Notes: a model not told the origin generated them from the letters alone. Shown: positions 9,285 through 17,959, counted from the stretch's first letter. The stretch: DNA of 64,000 nt from Terriglobales bacterium (GCA_015655585.1 JAATEV010000024.1:36043-100042); one strand, 5' to 3'. Program-made: numbers and translations.

Positions 9285-10372
9285 CGTGTATTCCCAGGCG
9301 TCACGAACCCCTCTCTCAGGAGATGGCTTTGACCATTGCCTGCGAAAGGCCCCAGGAGATCGATTCTACGGTGACTCCAACCGCGATTGAAACCCACGAA
9401 GAGACCAGCGAGGCATCCAGGATCGACAGCCTGCTCACTGTTTTTCGTTCGCATCCCCGCTTTCTTCTCACCTCTCACGCGCGGCCCGACGGTGACGCTA
9501 TCGGTTCTGTCCTCGCCCTGGCCGAGATCTTGGACCAGCTCGGCTGCGAGACCGAGGTCGTCTTTGCCGACCCGATTCCCTTCATCTACCGTACCCTTCC
9601 CGGCCTTGACCGCGTCCGCCACACTCCCTCGGCCAATGACGTCGACCCCAGCGCGGACACCCCCGCCATCCTGCTCGAATGCGACGGCATCGCCCGCACC
9701 GGCCTGCTCGGCCTGGAAGGCCGTATGCTGATCAACATCGACCACCACGCCAGCGGCCGCGCCTTCGCCGCCGTCAACTGGATCGATGAGCACGCCTGTG
9801 CCGTAGCTGCCATGGTCTATCGCATTGCCATCGCGGCCGGGGTGGAGATTACCCCCTCCATCGCTACCTGTCTCTACACCGCCATCCTCTCCGATACCGG
9901 CTCTTTCACCTACTCCAGCACCACAGCCGACACTTTCGCCATCGTCCACGACCTGTCTAGCAAGGGAGCCAACCCCAGCCAGATTGCCCGTGATCTCTAC
10001 TTCTCCAACCCTGTCAGCAAGGTCCGCCTCCTGGGCACCGCCCTTTCCAACCTCAAATATGAAGGCCCTCTCGCATGGACGTGGGTGACGAGCAAGGACA
10101 TGGATCAGGCGGGGGCCGACGCCGAGGACTGCGAGGGCGTCGTCAACTACCTGATCGGTATCACCGGCATCGAATCCGCTGTCTTCCTCCGCGAAGTCCC
10201 CGACACCAGCCAGTTCCGTCTCAGTATCCGAAGCGCGGGCAAGCTCGACGTCTCCAAGATCGCCGAGCACTTCGGAGGGGGAGGGCATCGCAATGCCAGT
10301 GGATGCACCCTTGACGGCCCCCTGAACACGGCCATCGATCGCATCCTCACGGAAATTCGTGCGGGACTTTGA
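9281..10372 (+). CDS. DHH-family phosphoesterase (NrnA-like nanoRNase/pAp phosphatase)
   Basis: The 363-residue protein belongs to the DHH/DHHA1 family that degrades very short RNAs and dephosphorylates pAp. It carries LLTSHARPDGDAIGS (about 62-76), the DHH triad in INIDHHASGRAF (D154-H155-H156), a metal-binding SDTGSF segment and the C-terminal DHHA1 motif GGGGHRNASGC (about 333-343). Adjacency to rbfA is a conserved arrangement in many bacteria. I chose the ATG at 9281 for the 4-base overlap with rbfA; the ATG at 9323 is possible and would remove 14 residues. Confidence 0.9.
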   Translation: MTCIPRRHEPLSQEMALTIACERPQEIDSTVTPTAIETHEETSEASRIDSLLTVFRSHPRFLLTSHARPDGDAIGSVLALAEILDQLGCETEVVFADPIPFIYRTLPGLDRVRHTPSANDVDPSADTPAILLECDGIARTGLLGLEGRMLINIDHHASGRAFAAVNWIDEHACAVAAMVYRIAIAAGVEITPSIATCLYTAILSDTGSFTYSSTTADTFAIVHDLSSKGANPSQIARDLYFSNPVSKVRLLGTALSNLKYEGPLAWTWVTSKDMDQAGADAEDCEGVVNYLIGITGIESAVFLREVPDTSQFRLSIRSAGKLDVSKIAEHFGGGGHRNASGCTLDGPLNTAIDRILTEIRAGL

Positions 10373-10398
10373 TAGGCTTGTCTCGTTCCATCAATCGA

Positions 10399-12213
10399 AT
10401 GAATGATTTCCAACAATCCACCGGCACAGGCCCCGTGCCGGAGCGCGCACCGATCGCCTGGCTTCGCAGCCACCTCAAACTGCCAGCTCCGGTAGCGATC
10501 CGCGAGTTCATCGTTTTGCTGCTGGTGACAGGGTTCCTGCTTCTGTATGGACTCATTCCCATCTTTGGCGGAGACCAGCTCGGCCTGGTAGGAGCCGATG
10601 AGCCAAGATACGCCCAGATCGCCCGCGAGATGCTCGCCGCTCACTCCGAAGGCTGTCACCAGGTCGAGGCCAAGATGGTCCCCAAGGGACTCACGCGGAC
10701 GGACTTCAGCAACTCCTTCCGCTGCCTCTCCTCCGGAACCGTCACCCCGATCCTGTACGGCAAGCCCTGGCTCGAAAAGCCCGCCCTCTACTACTGGCGA
10801 GCCATGAGCTTCTTCAAAGAGTTCGGCGTTTCCGACTGGAGCGCTCGCCTACCGTCGTCTTCTGCCACGCTCGCCCTCGTTGTCCTGGTCTTCCTGCACA
10901 TGCGGCGTTTCCGCCCCGGAGGGCACCTGGATGCCGCCCTTATCACTGCATCCTGCCTGGGCATCGTCAGCTTTGCGCGGGGGGCTTCCACCGACATGCA
11001 GCTCGCCGCGCCGTTCTGCATCGGGATGCTGGGCTGGTATGCGTGGTATGAGACCGGCAGGAAGTTCTGGCTCTTCGACCTCTACTTCTTCGGCGCAGCC
11101 GCGACGCTGGCCAAGGGGCCGGTGGCTCCCTTCCTGGCGTTGGTCATCATTCTGCTCTTTGCCGGTCTGCGGAGGGAGTGGTCGATTCTCCGCCGCACCA
11201 TCTGGCTGCCGGGTGTCCTGCTGTACCTGGTCATGGTGCTTCCCTGGTACATTGCGGTTCAGAAGCGGAATCCGACCTTCTATCGACTCTTCTTTCTCGA
11301 ACATAATCTGGAGCGGTTCGCCACCAACCGCTACCAGCATCATCAGCCGATCTGGTACTATCTTGCCGTTCTTCTGATCGCGCTGATGCCGTGGACGGTG
11401 ATCGCGCTGCGGGCGCTGATCGACTCGATCGAGGTCTCGATCGCGGAGTGGAAGGTTCGGCACAACCCGCAGCGTTATCTTGGCCATACTCGCTCCGGCG
11501 ATGCCTTTCCTGAGTTTCTGGTGCTGTGGGCGCTGTTCCCGATCCTGTTCTTTACCTTCTCGGTCTCCAAGCTGCCGGGCTATATTCTTCCTTCCATTCC
11601 TCCGCTCACCATCCTTACAGCCGACTACCTCAATCGCATTCGCCGCCAGGGGCTTCCGAACTGGCTCCTCTGGGCCCATGTCGGCCTCTGCGCGCTGCTT
11701 GTCTTCGTTCTTGCGCTGGCCCCTCAGCACATGAAGTACGAGACGCTTGTCCCCTCCGCTCCATGGCTGGCCGCAGCCGGAGTTGCCGCTCTCCTCTTCG
11801 GGGCTATCGTCTTTCTGATCGTGCGGCGGTGGGGCATCTCGCAGGTGTGCAATGCGACTCTGATTCCGATTCTGGCGATTCTGATCTTCCTGCTGGGATT
11901 CAATGGGCGAGAGCTCGACCTGAACTATTCGGCGCGCCCACTGGCCCGCGAGATCGCGAAGCAGGCTCCTGGAGTGCGTCTGGTTGCGATGCAGTCGGTG
12001 AAGCGGGACATGGATTATGGACTGGCTTTCTACCGGAACCAGCCGATCCTGCACTACAGTTCCGATGGAGTGCCGCCGGAGGAGCATATTCTGGTGATTC
12101 CGTCCGGAGATACGGCGGAGCTGAGCCGCTGGCTGGCAGGCCGTGTCTATGAACCGCTTTTTCTTTATGAATCACAGGGGCTTGCGGTCTATCGTGTGTA
12201 TGCCCAGCCTTAG
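10399..12213 (+). CDS. ArnT/PMT-like glycosyltransferase, family 39 type
   Basis: A 604-residue polytopic membrane protein. A first hydrophobic helix (IREFIVLLLVTGFLLLYGL) is followed by the periplasmic catalytic-loop motif GADEPRYAQIAREML, as in ArnT-like lipid-linked glycosyltransferases. About ten more membrane segments and a C-terminal periplasmic region follow. Such enzymes move a sugar from a polyprenyl-phosphate carrier to lipid A or another cell-surface acceptor; the acceptor is unknown here. The overlapping TTG at 10369 is a possible start, but the ATG at 10399 gives a more natural N terminus. Base composition shifts from C-rich to G-rich within this gene. Confidence 0.85.
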   Translation: MNDFQQSTGTGPVPERAPIAWLRSHLKLPAPVAIREFIVLLLVTGFLLLYGLIPIFGGDQLGLVGADEPRYAQIAREMLAAHSEGCHQVEAKMVPKGLTRTDFSNSFRCLSSGTVTPILYGKPWLEKPALYYWRAMSFFKEFGVSDWSARLPSSSATLALVVLVFLHMRRFRPGGHLDAALITASCLGIVSFARGASTDMQLAAPFCIGMLGWYAWYETGRKFWLFDLYFFGAAATLAKGPVAPFLALVIILLFAGLRREWSILRRTIWLPGVLLYLVMVLPWYIAVQKRNPTFYRLFFLEHNLERFATNRYQHHQPIWYYLAVLLIALMPWTVIALRALIDSIEVSIAEWKVRHNPQRYLGHTRSGDAFPEFLVLWALFPILFFTFSVSKLPGYILPSIPPLTILTADYLNRIRRQGLPNWLLWAHVGLCALLVFVLALAPQHMKYETLVPSAPWLAAAGVAALLFGAIVFLIVRRWGISQVCNATLIPILAILIFLLGFNGRELDLNYSARPLAREIAKQAPGVRLVAMQSVKRDMDYGLAFYRNQPILHYSSDGVPPEEHILVIPSGDTAELSRWLAGRVYEPLFLYESQGLAVYRVYAQP

Positions 12214-12297
12214 TTGAAGCTGGCTTCGCCGGTACCTTTCCTTACATATCGGCGGTGTGGAGAATCCTATAAGCTCAACGAAGGTTTTGACGAGGAT

Positions 12298-13269
12298 ATG
12301 ACGGTCGCCACACAACTCGAGATCCTCGATCTACGGCATTTTTCTGCGCGGCAGCTTCGCCCGCTGCTGGAGGCGGAGGCCCGGGTGTGGCAGCAACGCC
12401 TGCGGTGGGACTATCAGAACTCGACGGAGCTACTGTTGCAGTATTTGGACTCCCATATTCTGCCGGGATTTGTTGCTCTGGATCGTGGGCGTGTCTGCGG
12501 CTTTACGTTCTGCGTTTATGAGGGGCATAAGGCGGTGGTGGGGGACGCGTTTGCCGTTGCGAATGAGCCGCGGCAGGCACTGGAGATTACGCGGGCTCTG
12601 CTGCGGCATCTGCTGGCGCTGCTGCAACATTCGCCGGGGATTGAGCGGGTGGAGTCGCAGCTTTTGCTCTATGATGCGGGGTCGCTGGAGGATGTCTTTG
12701 CCGATGCGGGTTTTTCGCTGCATCCGCGTTTGTTTATGGAGTGCGATCTGCCTCAGAATGCTTCTGCGGGCGGTGGATTTACGCTTGATCCCTCGGTGGA
12801 GCTGATGCCGTGGAATGCCGGATTTTATCAGGCGGCGGCGGAGCTGATCCATGCGTCGTATGCGGGGCATATCGATTCGCGGATCAACGATCAATACTGT
12901 TCGCTGCATGGTTCTTTGCGGTTTCTCCATAATATTGTGCGGTTTCCGGGCTGCGGCGTCTTCGATGGAAACGAGTCGTGGGTGGTGGTGGACAGGAGCA
13001 GTGGGACGCTGATGGGGATGGCGCTCTGCTCGCGGGTGGCCGAGGATGTGGCGCATGTGACACAGCTCTGCGTGGCCCCTGCGCGGCGAGGGCTGGGGCT
13101 GGGGAAGGCGCTGCTGCGGCAGTGTATCGGGCACCTGTCGGGGGCGGGCTACCGGGCGATTACGCTGACGGTGACGGAGGAGAACCGGCAGGCGGTGAGG
13201 CTCTACCAGGAGGCGGGGTTTTTCCCCTTGCATCGGTTCGATGCGATGGTCCTGGAGAGGCCGGAGTAG
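12298..13269 (+). CDS. GNAT-family N-acetyltransferase, probably two-domain
   Basis: A 323-residue protein whose C-terminal half is a clear GNAT acyl-CoA-binding domain: VTQLCVAPARRGLGLGKALL (motif A), then VTEENRQAVRLYQEAGF (motif B). The N-terminal half (LLEAEARVWQQRLRWDY ... GFVALDRGRVCGFTFCVYEG) looks like a degenerate GNAT domain, suggesting a tandem architecture. The acceptor is unknown. The ATG at 12298 has GAGG just upstream. The TTG directly after the previous stop (12214) would give a longer product coupled to the glycosyltransferase. Third positions are G-rich, unlike genes left of 11 kb. Confidence 0.82.
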   Translation: MTVATQLEILDLRHFSARQLRPLLEAEARVWQQRLRWDYQNSTELLLQYLDSHILPGFVALDRGRVCGFTFCVYEGHKAVVGDAFAVANEPRQALEITRALLRHLLALLQHSPGIERVESQLLLYDAGSLEDVFADAGFSLHPRLFMECDLPQNASAGGGFTLDPSVELMPWNAGFYQAAAELIHASYAGHIDSRINDQYCSLHGSLRFLHNIVRFPGCGVFDGNESWVVVDRSSGTLMGMALCSRVAEDVAHVTQLCVAPARRGLGLGKALLRQCIGHLSGAGYRAITLTVTEENRQAVRLYQEAGFFPLHRFDAMVLERPE

Positions 13270-13453
13270 CTCCGGAAAACGAAAAAGTTCCTTTGCGGTG
13301 AAAGCACGTTTTTGCTGGGGGTTTTGCAAAAAAACGGTGTTCTGGGATGTGGTTTTTTGCTGGTGGGAACGTGGTTTGTGATGGTTCGGATGTGGTTTTT
13401 TGCAGACCATGATTCGGTTGCTGGAAATTACGCCACTGATTTGAACTTTATTT
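13270..13453. repeat. Degenerate TGTGGTTTTTTGC-type intergenic tract
   Basis: The space between the convergent GNAT and VanZ genes contains two near-exact copies of GGATGTGGTTTTTTGC plus related GGTTTTGC and GTGGTTTG segments. No coding pattern fits. On the other strand it reads as an A/C-rich GCAAAAAACCACATCC tract. I recognise it only as an imperfect repeat. Confidence 0.5.
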
Positions 13454-13954
13454 TCAGGCGGGAGTGCTTTCGAGGCGGCGGGAGGCCAGGAGCACGAAGA
13501 GGCGGTTGAAGAGGATGGCTCCGGCGGTGTCGAGCAGGACGTCGTAGATGCTGCCTTTGCGTCCGGAGAGGAAGCGCTGGTGCATCTCGTCGGCGGAGGC
13601 CACGGCGAAGGTGCAGATCACGGAGAGGGCGGCGGCGGAGAAGGGAAGACGGCTCGGAGAGCCCTGCCAGGAGCGGCTGAGGGTGATGAACCAGGCGCGG
13701 CGGAAGAGCAGCGCAATGGAGCCGTAGCCGCAGAAGTGGCCAAGCTTGCGCAGGAGAAGATTGACGAGCTGGATGGATGCCATCCCGGACTGACCGCCTG
13801 AGAGCCAGCGGCAGATGTCGTAGAGCCAGTGGGCGGTGTTGGCTCCGCTCATGGTCTCGGTGGATTCGAGGAAGACGATGAAGAGGGCGATGGCTACGGG
13901 AAGCCATGCGCTGGTGAGGGTGGTCTCTGGCCGGTTGGGGGAGGAGTAGGTCAG
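13454..13954 (-). CDS. VanZ-like family membrane protein, apparent CTG start
   Basis: VanZ-like proteins are small membrane proteins; teicoplanin resistance is known for the namesake only. Landmarks are a first helix LPVAIALFIVFLEST, then LLRKLGHFCGYGSIALLFRR, and the signature ASADEMHQRFLSGRKGSIYDV with a last helix after it. The first helix lies upstream of the only in-frame ATG (13852), and no ATG, GTG or TTG precedes it before the upstream stop near 14071. A CTG at 13952-13954 with GGAG 7 bases upstream fits well and gives 166 residues. If that is wrong, the gene is truncated at its N terminus and starts at 13852. Confidence 0.75.
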   Translation of the reverse strand: MTYSSPNRPETTLTSAWLPVAIALFIVFLESTETMSGANTAHWLYDICRWLSGGQSGMASIQLVNLLLRKLGHFCGYGSIALLFRRAWFITLSRSWQGSPSRLPFSAAALSVICTFAVASADEMHQRFLSGRKGSIYDVLLDTAGAILFNRLFVLLASRRLESTPA

Positions 13955-14069
13955 GTGTTGGCTCCGTGGATGGGTTGATTGTTGGACGTTTTGGGGTGGC
14001 TTTCGAATCGCTTTTGCGATCCGGGGGACTTTTCTTATTTTACTTCCTTCTGCGAATAATCCTCTTTAC

Positions 14070-14092
14070 ATAGAGTTCTCTATTTTGTAGAG
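14070..14092. promoter_or_regulatory. Three overlapping TAGAG half-sites upstream of the membrane-protein/regulator pair
   Basis: ATAGAG (14070-14075), CTCTAT (14078-14083) and TAGAG (14088-14092) form two overlapping inverted repeats just before the Shine-Dalgarno of the next gene. This is a plausible operator for the winged-helix regulator encoded by the second gene. Confidence 0.4.
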
Positions 14093-14114
14093 TTTGCTTT
14101 CAGGAGGGTTGACC

Positions 14115-14741
14115 ATGACTTTGAAGAATGAGGCAGGTGAAGACCATAACCATAACGAGCTACTCCAGCGTATTGAACTGATGGAGACGATGATCGCGGA
14201 AGGGCGGCGATCCACGGCGCGATATGGCTGGGTTTTTGTGATGTGGGGCCTGGTGTATTTCGCGGCGACGGGATGGGCTTTTTTTCTGCCGTTCGCCAAT
14301 TTTGCGTGGCCGGTGTGCATTGTGACGGCCATCGTTATCCTGAATGTGGTCAAGGTGCGACAGAGGCGCAGAGGCACCAGCGAAAACCCGAGATCAAGCA
14401 ACATCGAGGCGGTGTGGAAGGGGATGGGCATAGCGATTACGCTCTTTATCTATGCGGCGATAGCGAGCCGTCACATGAATGGACCTGCTTTCTGGGCGGC
14501 GATATCGTTTTTCATCGGCCTGGCGCATAGCATCAGCGCGATGATTCTGCGTTGGTGGATGCAAGGGGGCGTGGCGGCTATATGGTTAGCGGGCGGGATT
14601 GCCACCTTCTTTTTCACTCGGCCTTCGGAGGGCATTGGCATCTTTCTGGCGGCTACGTTTTTCGGGCAGATTCTCTTTGGGTTGTATGTGATGGCACTGG
14701 AGCGGCGACGGATTGCAAACTCGGTACAACGACATGCCTGA
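14115..14741 (+). CDS. Small multi-pass membrane protein of unknown function
   Basis: I do not recognise a named family. The 208-residue protein has a charged N terminus (MTLKNEAGEDHNHNELLQRI) and about six hydrophobic segments, for example VFVMWGLVYFAATGWAFFL, WPVCIVTAIVILNVV, GIAITLFIYAAIA, AIWLAGGIATFFF and FLAATFFGQILFGLYVMAL. It is translated from an ATG with a strong AGGAGG 6 bases upstream and overlaps the following winged-helix regulator gene by 8 bases. That pairing suggests the regulator controls its partner's expression. Confidence 0.82.
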   Translation: MTLKNEAGEDHNHNELLQRIELMETMIAEGRRSTARYGWVFVMWGLVYFAATGWAFFLPFANFAWPVCIVTAIVILNVVKVRQRRRGTSENPRSSNIEAVWKGMGIAITLFIYAAIASRHMNGPAFWAAISFFIGLAHSISAMILRWWMQGGVAAIWLAGGIATFFFTRPSEGIGIFLAATFFGQILFGLYVMALERRRIANSVQRHA

Positions 14742-15030
14742 GCTTCCGGAGCTTGATCCAGTGATTCATGGGAAGCTGCGGCTGGCGGTGCTGTCGCTGC
14801 TGACCAGCATCGAGGCGGCGGACTTCACCTGGCTACGGGAGAAGACCGGCTCTACCGATGGCAACCTGGGGGCGCAGATGCTGAAGCTGGAAGAGGCGGG
14901 CTACGTGGCGATGGAGAAGCGATTTGCGGGGCGGAAGCCTCAGACGCTCTATCGGATGACGCCGAAGGGCCGCGAGGCGCTTGCCGGGTATGTTGCGGCG
15001 TTGAAGAAGTTGCTGGGAGGGGTGTTGTAG
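14734..15030 (+). CDS. Winged-helix transcriptional regulator (MarR/PadR-like, single domain)
   Basis: A 98-residue DNA-binding protein. LDPVIHGKLRLAVLSLLTS starts the winged-helix fold, FTWLREKTGSTDGNLGAQML is the recognition-helix region, and GYVAMEKRFAGRKPQTLYRM is the wing with a typical RMTPKGREAL continuation. No ligand domain is present. It overlaps the upstream membrane-protein gene, and the TAGAG half-sites at 14070-14092 may be its operator. I chose the ATG at 14734 over an upstream TTG at 14713. Confidence 0.87.
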   Translation: MPELPELDPVIHGKLRLAVLSLLTSIEAADFTWLREKTGSTDGNLGAQMLKLEEAGYVAMEKRFAGRKPQTLYRMTPKGREALAGYVAALKKLLGGVL

Positions 15031-15660
15031 GGTTTTTCCCGAAATCTCAAAAACAAAAGCAAGAACAACTGCAAAAGCAACGGCAATAGAGCAGTCGCTT
15101 CGTCCTTCGGACTTTGCTCCCGCCTTCGGCAGAGCGGTGGTCGCTTCGCGACGTTTTTTTGACGCCGGACTAAAGCCCGGCTCTAATCCCAAGAGCAAGA
15201 GCAAGAGCAAGAGCAAGAGCAAGAGCAAGAGCAAGAGCAAGAGCTTATGGGCTGGGGAGCGGTATGGGTAGAGAAGCGGGTTTCTCCGCTTCGCAGCGCG
15301 ATGAGGCTGCGCTGCTTCGGTCGAAATGACAATATCGGGGCGGGGTGGAGGAAAGGCAAAAGCAAGAATAACGACAACAGCAAACGCAAATTCCCTTCGG
15401 GAATGACAAACAAAAAAACAGGCCATCGTTGGGATCGGATGCAGGGGTGTCAAAAGGAACAACAGCAAGAGCAACCGCAGGTCCTTCTACTCAGCCTCTC
15501 GCGATGATGCCGCGAGGGCTTCGCTCAGGATGACAGAGTTTGGCTCGTTTGAAGAGGAAGAGAAAGAGTTGAAGAGGAAGACAAAGACAGGAGTAGCGGC
15601 AAGGGTGGCGGCGGTGATAATGGCTATGGTTGGGAGTGCGGCTACAATTTAGGTTTTGGA
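15031..15660. repeat. Intergenic block of REP-like and GCAA-rich repeats
   Basis: No gene is supported in these 630 bases. They hold hairpin fragments such as GCCGGACTAAAGCCCGGCTC (15162-15181) and several REP-like tails ending in AATGACA or GGATGACA (near 15325, 15402 and 15528). Degenerate AGCAA/ACAGCAA tracts also occur (near 15045, 15355 and 15458). The open frames crossing it are artefacts of simple sequence. Confidence 0.6.
15191..15244. repeat. Hexanucleotide microsatellite, nine copies of AAGAGC
   Basis: Nine uninterrupted copies of AAGAGC occupy 15191-15244. The copy number could vary by slippage. Related imperfect GCAA-rich tracts lie on both sides in the same intergenic region. 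Confidence 0.9.
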
Positions 15661-15672
15661 GGAGAGAGAACG

Positions 15673-17847
15673 GTGAGAGACGGGATGGTTCGGCTTGTGG
15701 TGCGTGGTTTTGGGTTGCGGGCTTCCCGGTGGCTTGCCTTGGGTTTGATTATGACTAGTTCCAGCTTTGCAGTTGCCCAGAGTGCGGAGGCGGGTTTTGG
15801 CCCCGCGAATCCTTTCTATGCGCCCAGCGCGTTGCCGTTTCAGGCTCCGCCGTTCGACAGGATCAAGGACAGCGACTTTCAGCCGGCGATGGAGGCCGGG
15901 ATGGCGGCGCAGTTGAAGGAGGTTCGGGCGATTGCGGACGATCCGGCTGCGCCTACGTTTGAGAACACGATTGTGGCGATGGAGAAGACGGGGCGGCTGC
16001 TGGATCGGGCGATGGCGGCGTTCAGCGCGGTGACGGGTGCGAATACGAATCCTGCTCTGGAGAAGTTGCAGGCTTTGGAGGCTCCTAAGATGGCGGCGCA
16101 TGGGGATGCGATTTATCTGGATGCGAAGCTGTTTCAGCGGGTGGCGGCGGTGTACAAGCAGCGGGCTTCTCTGAAGCTGACGCCGGAGGGGCTGCGGCTG
16201 GTGGAGTTTTATTACGACAAGTTCGTGCGGGCGGGGGCGAACCTTTCGGAGGCGGACAAGACGAAGCTGAAGCAGTTGAACGAGGAGGAGTCTACTCTCT
16301 CGAACAGCTTCAAGACGAAGCTGCTGGCGGGGACTAAGGCGGCTGGGTTTGCTACTACGGACAAGGCTGCGCTGGCTGGGTTGAGCGAGGCGGAGCTGGG
16401 TCGGGCGGCGGCTTTGGCGAAGGCTCGCGGGCAGGAGGGCTGGGTGCTGGCGATGCAGAATACGACGCAGCAGCCTTGGCTGGTGGAGTTGCAGAATCGG
16501 GCTACTCGGAAGGCTGTGTTCGAGAGTTCTTGGACGCGGACGGAGCGCGGGGATGCGAACGATACGCGGGCGGCGATTGTGCGGCTGGCGGAGATTCGCG
16601 CGGAGAAGGGAAAGCTGCTGGGATTTGAGAGTTATGCGGCGTGGAAGTTGCAGGACCAGATGGCGAAGACTCCCGAGGGCGCGATGAAGTTTATGGACGC
16701 GCTGGTTCCGGCTACGGTGGCTAAGGCCGGGCGGGAGGCTAAGGAGATTCAGGACGTGATTGACGCGGAGAAGGGGGGATTCTCGGTCGAGCCTTGGGAC
16801 TGGAACTTCTATGCGGAGAAGGTGCGGAAGGCGAAGTATGACCTGGATGAGGCGCAGGTGCGTCCTTATTTCGAGATCAACAATGTTCTGGAGAACGGAG
16901 TTTTTTATGCCGCGAACCAGTTGTATGGGCTGAGGTTCAAGGAGCGGAAGGACATTCCGGTGTGGCATCCGGATGTGCGGGTGTTCGAGGTCTTTGATGC
17001 GGACGGGAAGCCGCTGGCGCTGTTCTATTGCGACTACTTCAAGCGCGACAACAAGAACGGCGGCGCTTGGATGAGCAGCTTTGTGAAGCAGTCGGGGCTG
17101 ACGGGGAATCTGCCGGTGATCTATAACGTGGCGAATTTGCCTAAGCCCGCAGAGGGGCAGCCTGCGCTGATCAGCTTTGGCGATGTGACGACGATGTTCC
17201 ATGAGTTCGGCCATGCGCTGCATGGGATGTTCTCGCAGTGCGAGTATCCGAGCTTGTCGGGGACGTCGGTGGCGCGGGACTTTGTGGAGTTTCCGTCGCA
17301 GTTCAATGAGCATTGGGCGGTGTATCCGACGGTGTTCAGCCACTATGCGAAGGACTACAGAACTGGCGCGCCGATACCGGCGGAGCTGGCGGCGAAGATC
17401 AAGAAGGCCGCGGACTTCAACCAGGGGTATGGGCTGGCGGAGCTGCTGGAGGCGGCGCAGTTGGACATGCAGTGGCATACGCTGGCGGCGGGGGCGAAGA
17501 TCGGGGACGCGGACGCGTTTGAGAAGGCCGCGCTGGAGCGGAAGAAGCTGGCGGTGAGGTATGTTCCGCCGCGGTACCGGTCGACGTATTTCTCGCATAT
17601 ATGGGGCGGCGGGTATGCGGCGGGGTACTATGCGTATCTTTGGAGCGAGATGCTGGATGATGACGCTTATGCGTGGTTCGAGCAGAACGGCGGGCTGACG
17701 CGGGCGAATGGGGACCGGCTGCGGAAGATGGTGCTTTCGCGGGGGAATACGGAGGACCTGGCGAAGATGTATGAGAAATGGTCGGGTAAGGCTCCGAATG
17801 TGGAGGCCATGGTGAAGGACCGTGGGCTGGAGGGGGCTACGAAGTAG
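15673..17847 (+). CDS. M3-family metallopeptidase (peptidyl-dipeptidase Dcp-like), exported
   Basis: A 724-residue zinc peptidase. The N-terminal hydrophobic segment (WLALGLIMTSSSFAVAQ) is a signal peptide, so it probably acts in the periplasm. The catalytic motif is HEFGHALHGM (H510, E511, H514), with the third zinc ligand E539 in ARDFVEFPSQ. The substrate-binding GYAAGYYAYLWSEM segment near the C terminus is also conserved in the M3 family. Such enzymes trim dipeptides or short peptides. The GTG at 15673 is preceded by GGAGGAGAG; the ATG at 15685 is an alternative. Confidence 0.92.
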   Translation: MRDGMVRLVVRGFGLRASRWLALGLIMTSSSFAVAQSAEAGFGPANPFYAPSALPFQAPPFDRIKDSDFQPAMEAGMAAQLKEVRAIADDPAAPTFENTIVAMEKTGRLLDRAMAAFSAVTGANTNPALEKLQALEAPKMAAHGDAIYLDAKLFQRVAAVYKQRASLKLTPEGLRLVEFYYDKFVRAGANLSEADKTKLKQLNEEESTLSNSFKTKLLAGTKAAGFATTDKAALAGLSEAELGRAAALAKARGQEGWVLAMQNTTQQPWLVELQNRATRKAVFESSWTRTERGDANDTRAAIVRLAEIRAEKGKLLGFESYAAWKLQDQMAKTPEGAMKFMDALVPATVAKAGREAKEIQDVIDAEKGGFSVEPWDWNFYAEKVRKAKYDLDEAQVRPYFEINNVLENGVFYAANQLYGLRFKERKDIPVWHPDVRVFEVFDADGKPLALFYCDYFKRDNKNGGAWMSSFVKQSGLTGNLPVIYNVANLPKPAEGQPALISFGDVTTMFHEFGHALHGMFSQCEYPSLSGTSVARDFVEFPSQFNEHWAVYPTVFSHYAKDYRTGAPIPAELAAKIKKAADFNQGYGLAELLEAAQLDMQWHTLAAGAKIGDADAFEKAALERKKLAVRYVPPRYRSTYFSHIWGGGYAAGYYAYLWSEMLDDDAYAWFEQNGGLTRANGDRLRKMVLSRGNTEDLAKMYEKWSGKAPNVEAMVKDRGLEGATK

Positions 17848-17875
17848 GTCTCGCCCGACGGCGGGATTTTTGAGA

Positions 17876-17914
17876 GCCGTGCCGGATTTTTTCTGGTACG
17901 GCCCTTATTTTTTT
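17876..17914 (+). terminator. Intrinsic terminator of the M3 peptidase gene
   Basis: GCCGTGCC (17876-17883) pairs with GGTACGGC (17895-17902), with one G-U pair, and a T-rich tail follows to 17914. Confidence 0.7.
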
Positions 17915-17917
17915 GCT

Positions 17918-17933
17918 AACTAATCGATTAGTT
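17918..17933. promoter_or_regulatory. BlaI-type palindromic operator
   Basis: AACTAATCGATTAGTT is a perfect 16-bp palindrome 27 bases before the blaI-like start codon. Its size and dyad fit the boxes bound by BlaI/MecI/CopY repressors, so self-repression of the operon is likely. Confidence 0.75.
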
Positions 17934-17959
17934 GGTCCGTCTGATGGGCAGAGAGGTTT

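Noticed and set aside
10399..12300. A replication origin at the GC-skew switch
   Set aside because: No dnaA, no cluster of DnaA boxes and no AT-rich unwinding region were visible, so only the skew change is reported.
12430..13410. A leftward ORF opposite the GNAT gene, starting MVCKKPHPNHH
   Set aside because: Its composition is that of an antisense shadow, and its N terminus lies in the A/C-rich repeat tract.
15191..15244. A CRISPR array
   Set aside because: The repeat is a contiguous 6-base unit without spacers, and no cas genes are present in the window.
15183..15474. Leftward ORFs with long Leu or Ser-Cys repeats in the microsatellite block
   Set aside because: They are translations of the AAGAGC array and nearby simple sequence.
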